DNA of 8,160 nt from positions 1 to 8,160 of the forward strand of contig CAOXUF010000080.1 in NCBI GenBank assembly GCA_948560485.1, given 5' to 3'. The stretch comes from an uncultured Eubacterium sp. GTDB lineage: Bacteria; Bacillota_A; Clostridia; Lachnospirales; Lachnospiraceae. The position numbers and the translations under genes are program-made. Below the pieces are notes generated by a model, which saw only the letters and a program-made list of their open reading frames with translations, was not told the origin of the DNA and ran no database searches. Positions 5,117 to 8,160 of the stretch are shown here, in pieces (the first letter of the stretch is position 1; each line of letters starts with the position of its first letter).

Positions 5117-6187
5117 ATGGCAGAAACAAAGAAAAAAGGAAGACTATTCGATTTACCTGAGACAAAAGGATCATTCCAGTTGAAGGGCGTTGTTAGTGGT
5201 GTAGAGAAGGAGAACTTCTATAAGGAAATTAAGACCAAGAGTAACAAGGACATGAGAATGATTAACTTTGGAGTCGGATATGCTGAAGGTAGCACACTCT
5301 ATGTTAATTTACAGGGGATGGAACAGGAAAATGTGTATTTCTCAAAGAAGGCTGAAAAGAAAGGCGATAAGCCTGAAACTGCAAAAGTTCCTTGGGCAGA
5401 TAGGTTTTCTTATAACCGTGAAGGATTCCGTCTTATTGGTAAGAACATTGGCGTAAAGAAGAAGGTAGATGAGAATGGCAAGACCGTTAATGATAAGAAG
5501 GTCATGACAGACTTTGACGCTTGTAAGGAAGTAAATGACAATCTGAAAGATGGTACAAGTGTATTTATCAGAGGTAGTCTTGATTATAGTAGCTTCTTGG
5601 ATAACAACGGTAATAAGAAGACATCTACCAAACTGGTTCCTAATCAGATTTCACTTTGTTCAGAAATTGATTTCAATGATGAGAACTTCACTCAGCAGAA
5701 TGACTTTATCCAGGTAATTGTATTTATGGGTATTGATCAGGAAAAGGAAAATGATAAGCCGACTGGAAGATTTGTTGTATCTGCAAAGGTTATTACATAC
5801 AGCAACATCGAAGATGTTGAGTTCATTATCGAGAATAAGGATTTGGCAAATAAGTTCAAGAAATCCTTAAAGCCATATAATGCGATTCAGGTCAGCGGTC
5901 ATATGGTAGCGTCTACACAGACAGAAACAGTTGAAGATGATGATGACAACTGGGGTGAAGAAGTTTCTATGGAGAAGGTTCTTGCGCCTACCAAGAGAGA
6001 ATTTATCATTACCAACGCAAAAGGTTCTACTGTTGATAAAGAACTTTACACAGAAACGAATGTTACAGAAGCTATGTCGAAGATTACACAGGCAAACAAA
6101 GCTGAAAATGATTTTGGTGGAGATGCTGACAATGATGATTGGGGAGAAGCCAATCTTGATACAGACGATGATGCAGCTTGGGAGTAA
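5117..6187 (+). CDS. Probable phage single-stranded-DNA-binding protein with acidic tail
   Basis: This 356-residue protein probably coats single-stranded DNA during replication and recombination. Residues 18-75 (GSFQLKGVVSGVEKENFY, MRMINFGVGYAEG, TLYVNLQGME) read like the strands of an OB fold. A second OB-like stretch runs from about 196 to 300 (DFIQVIVFMGI, GRFVVSAKVITYSN, NAIQVSGHMVAS). The last 25 residues are strongly acidic and end DTDDDAAWE, like the partner-binding tail of SSBs, though not the classic DDDIPF. An internal acidic run, DDDDNWGEE at 274-282, mimics the tail. AGGAGG at 5100-5105 precedes ATG 5117 by 11 bases. Its neighbour is a Sak4-like ATPase, which fits. It is longer than bacterial SSB (about 170 residues). 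The SSB assignment rests on architecture and context, not on a recognised signature. Confidence 0.7.
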   Translation: MAETKKKGRLFDLPETKGSFQLKGVVSGVEKENFYKEIKTKSNKDMRMINFGVGYAEGSTLYVNLQGMEQENVYFSKKAEKKGDKPETAKVPWADRFSYNREGFRLIGKNIGVKKKVDENGKTVNDKKVMTDFDACKEVNDNLKDGTSVFIRGSLDYSSFLDNNGNKKTSTKLVPNQISLCSEIDFNDENFTQQNDFIQVIVFMGIDQEKENDKPTGRFVVSAKVITYSNIEDVEFIIENKDLANKFKKSLKPYNAIQVSGHMVASTQTETVEDDDDNWGEEVSMEKVLAPTKREFIITNAKGSTVDKELYTETNVTEAMSKITQANKAENDFGGDADNDDWGEANLDTDDDAAWE

Positions 6188-6199
6188 TTCTTAGTCTAA

Positions 6200-6221
6200 G
6201 GAACGTCAGAAATGGCGTTCC
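6200..6221 (+). promoter_or_regulatory. 9-bp stem with GAAA tetraloop between SSB and ATPase genes
   Basis: GGAACGTCA at 6200-6208 pairs with TGGCGTTCC at 6213-6221 (one T-G wobble) around a GAAA loop, a stable GNRA tetraloop. It begins 13 bases after the SSB stop. No T-run follows, so full termination is unlikely. It may protect the 3' end of the SSB message, mark a processing site or cause partial termination. Confidence 0.7.
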
Positions 6222-6259
6222 ACAACTCTTAAAAATAATACTATTTCGGAGGTAATTTA

Positions 6260-7420
6260 ATGGCAAAGGCGAGAAAAGCGTCAGTAACACAGAGTAAGTT
6301 AGGAATGATTTTGTATGGAGAGCAGTTTACAGGTAAATCTACTATGGCTATGCAGTTAGCATATTTCAAGCGTCCAGACGGAAAGCCATTTAGGGTGTTG
6401 TATCTTGATCCTGAGACTGGTTCTATTGATGATTATTTAGGTGAATTGGAAGCGAACGGTGTAGACCTTGAAAATATTTATATTGTATATACTCAGTCCC
6501 TTGGAGAAGTAAGAGAGTACATTGCAAAGGTAAAGAATGGTGAAGATTTATATGTGCTTGATGAGGAGACTGGTGACGAAACAGATGAAGTTCTTCTTGA
6601 TGCAGACGGTGAGCCTTTCAGAGCAGATGCGATTGTTGTTGATGGTACAAGCATTTTGAATTTGACAACAAAACAGGGATTGATTGAGTTCTCCAAGAAG
6701 AGAAATAAGGTAAAGGCTGATAAGGATGGTCTTGTAGGTGACGCTCGACTTGTAAAAATTGAGGGAGCCGGTATGGAACTGAAGGATTATCAGACTATCA
6801 ACTTTAAGGGGCAGGATTTGATCCTTGATTTGATGGCATCTGGTGTTCACTACATTGTAACCGCAAGAGAAACAGATGAGAAAGAGACAATTAAACAGGC
6901 AGATGGTTCTACTATGAGTGTTACAACGGGTAGAAAGATCCCTGATGGCTTTAAGGGTATGACATACAATGTCAAAACAGAAGTTCGTATGTTCAGAAAT
7001 GAAGATGGTGTCGTATGCGCTCATGTCAAGAAGGATAGGACACATACGCATGAAGACAACATTATAATTGAAGATCCTACGCTGGTCGATTGGCAAGCAG
7101 TTATTGATAAGACAGCAGATAAAAAGGCATTTGTTGTTAAAAATGACTTGACTAAGGCTGTTGATGTTGAGCAGAACATTTATAGTAAGGAGATTCTTGG
7201 TAAGGTAGGCGAACCTGCAAATGAGGAGTCTGCTGAAGAAAATAATTCTGGTGTAGATATTGAGGCAATGAAGAAAGAAATCATTGCTAAACGAAATGCA
7301 CTACCACCTATGGAAAAGAAAGCAATGAAAGAAAAGTTGGAAGCAGAAGGACTACCTACAGCATACAAGAATGTGACGGATGCTACTGTTTTGCAGAAAG
7401 TTCTTAATATGTTTCAGTAA
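6260..7420 (+). CDS. RecA-like P-loop ATPase, Sak4/AAA_24 type
   Basis: This 386-residue protein is a likely phage recombination ATPase. Residues 20-28, GEQFTGKST, are a perfect Walker A (K26 contacts ATP phosphates). Residues 122-128, ADAIVVD, form a Walker B strand ending in D128. HYIVTAR at 197-203 resembles the next core strand with its sensor residue, and VKKDR lies at 256-260. Sak4 proteins are short RecA-like recombinases of phages that often sit beside an SSB that stimulates them, as here. This one is longer than the usual Sak4 core (my recollection is under 300 residues). It has an acidic insert at about 94-119 and a helical C-terminal extension at 331-386 ending GLPTAYKNVTDATVLQKVLNMF. 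GGAGGT at 6248-6253 is 6 bases before ATG 6260. The ATPase fold is firm; the Sak4 role is inferred. Confidence 0.85.
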   Translation: MAKARKASVTQSKLGMILYGEQFTGKSTMAMQLAYFKRPDGKPFRVLYLDPETGSIDDYLGELEANGVDLENIYIVYTQSLGEVREYIAKVKNGEDLYVLDEETGDETDEVLLDADGEPFRADAIVVDGTSILNLTTKQGLIEFSKKRNKVKADKDGLVGDARLVKIEGAGMELKDYQTINFKGQDLILDLMASGVHYIVTARETDEKETIKQADGSTMSVTTGRKIPDGFKGMTYNVKTEVRMFRNEDGVVCAHVKKDRTHTHEDNIIIEDPTLVDWQAVIDKTADKKAFVVKNDLTKAVDVEQNIYSKEILGKVGEPANEESAEENNSGVDIEAMKKEIIAKRNALPPMEKKAMKEKLEAEGLPTAYKNVTDATVLQKVLNMFQ

Positions 7421-7447
7421 TCAGATTTCTTATGTAAAGGTGGACTA

Positions 7448-8140
7448 ATGCGGTATATAAAAGATGAACAACACATGGGAATAAAAAGAAAATGCGGATG
7501 TTGCAAAGAATACTTTTACATAAGCAATAACGATATTGACGATGCAATCTACTATGATAAACAGACATATCATAGTAGTTGCTTTATCAATATATGCAAC
7601 AAACGCTCAAAAATGAAGAGAGAAGATGTTTCACAAAAATGGACATGGGTTTTGAACCATTTGGATCAAATAAGAAAAGAATCCTATCAACATTTAAGTT
7701 TGTCAATTACGAAAGAAAATGTTTTCGAGTTCATAAAGGATGCGTATGATGTCACAATTGTACCAACAACTGTATGGCAAAAGCTGGGTGAGATTTATAG
7801 TGGTACATTCAAGGGAATGTCAGTTGGAATACCGCCAGAACATTTGCTTGATATGTGGAAAAGAAAGATTGATATGTTAAACGGTATTGCAGATAGGAAC
7901 AAAACAAAAGGAATTGTAATGAGTTCTGATAAGCGTATCAACTATGACTTATCAATTTTGATTAATAAATATGACAGCTATTTAAAGTGGCTTGAAAAAC
8001 AGAAGATTATAGCATCAGAAAAAGAAATAGAAAAAAGCGATAATATTGTTGGTAAAAGTATTGGATATACCGCTTCAAATAAATCTGAAAAAAATGATTC
8101 AGACGATATATCTGCTTTGGTTGATGATATTTTCGGATGA
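7448..8140 (+). CDS. Zinc-finger protein with acidic C-terminal tail, likely DNA metabolism
   Basis: The 230-residue product starts at ATG 7448, five bases after AAAGGTG (7436-7442). Near the N-terminus C16-x-C18-C19 and H42-x2-C45 (plus C50) form a plausible treble-clef or LIM-like zinc site, with a basic run KRSKMKRED just after. The middle is helical: SITKENVFEFIKDAYDV, then PPEHLLDMWKRKIDMLNGI at 129-147 and INYDLSILINKYDSYLKWLEKQK at 164-186. The final residues, SDDISALVDDIFG, form a short acidic amphipathic tail, the kind of peptide used to dock on a partner. Its place right after the SSB-ATPase pair suggests replication or recombination. I recall similar proteins in clostridial phages without an assigned function. 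Confidence 0.78.
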   Translation: MRYIKDEQHMGIKRKCGCCKEYFYISNNDIDDAIYYDKQTYHSSCFINICNKRSKMKREDVSQKWTWVLNHLDQIRKESYQHLSLSITKENVFEFIKDAYDVTIVPTTVWQKLGEIYSGTFKGMSVGIPPEHLLDMWKRKIDMLNGIADRNKTKGIVMSSDKRINYDLSILINKYDSYLKWLEKQKIIASEKEIEKSDNIVGKSIGYTASNKSEKNDSDDISALVDDIFG

Positions 8141-8153
8141 TTGGTGGTGATAA

Positions 8154-8160
8154 TTGATTG
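8154..8160 (+). CDS. Possible start of the next gene, cut by the window end
   Basis: GGTGAT at 8146-8151, matching the 3' end of the SD complement, is followed by TTG at 8154, 13 bases after the previous stop. TTG starts are common in this window, but only seven bases are visible, so the product cannot be judged. Confidence 0.3.

Noticed and set aside
5931..6194. Long frame inside the SSB gene, considered as a frameshift product
   Set aside because: It is Met/Lys-rich as expected from reading GAT/GAA-rich codons out of frame, and no slippery site or SD is seen.
6200..6240. Intrinsic terminator after the SSB gene
   Set aside because: The stem is good but no run of T follows on either strand.
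6548..7096. 182-residue frame on the minus strand inside the ATPase gene
   Set aside because: It lies fully opposite a gene with clear Walker motifs, has no SD and no recognisable composition.

Overview
The window is AT-rich, densely packed and coded entirely on the + strand. It looks like the early or replication region of a bacteriophage, or a prophage or phage-like element, from a low-GC Firmicute. A clostridial or Lachnospiraceae-type host is my best guess. The reasons are strong AGGAGG/AAAGGTG ribosome-binding sites, frequent TTG starts, AGA/AAA-rich codon use, gene gaps of 0-50 bases, and several small proteins whose style I associate with gut clostridial phages. There is no structural, lysis or integration gene and no rRNA, tRNA, CRISPR array or transposase, so the lifestyle cannot be told from here.

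Bases 1-4839 are a run of about 13 small genes of mostly unknown function. They include zinc-ribbon-like mini-proteins (67-486, 3719-3886, 3892-4098), a larger Cys-cluster protein (2962-3609), a lipoprotein with a clear lipobox (2293-2568), a protein with an HSG motif (1118-1663) and short acidic or basic proteins. The 55-aa zinc-ribbon gene at 3719-3886 and the 46-aa basic gene at 4485-4625 are easily missed because they are short. Several starts are best placed at TTG codons behind strong Shine-Dalgarno (SD) sites (1118, 2293, 2594, 2962). One gene (about 3892-4098) may start at a non-standard ATA.

Bases 4840-5116 are the only long gap. It holds a weak candidate promoter and a series of potential stem-loops, the best being a 10-bp stem at 4964-4989. 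It separates the small-gene run from the replication and recombination genes.

Bases 5117-8140 hold three larger genes. The first is a probable single-stranded-DNA-binding protein with a strongly acidic, tryptophan-containing tail. The second is a RecA-like P-loop ATPase of the Sak4/AAA_24 type with a clear Walker A motif and a C-terminal extension. The third is a zinc-finger protein with an acidic C-terminal tail. The pairing of the first two matches the known co-occurrence of Sak4-type recombinases with phage SSBs: the SSB would coat single strands and the ATPase would act on them in recombination or annealing. Both use more AAG, AAC and TTC codons than the small genes, which fits higher expression. 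A 9-bp GAAA-capped hairpin lies between them. The last bases (8146-8160) look like the ribosome-binding site and first codons of another gene running off the window.
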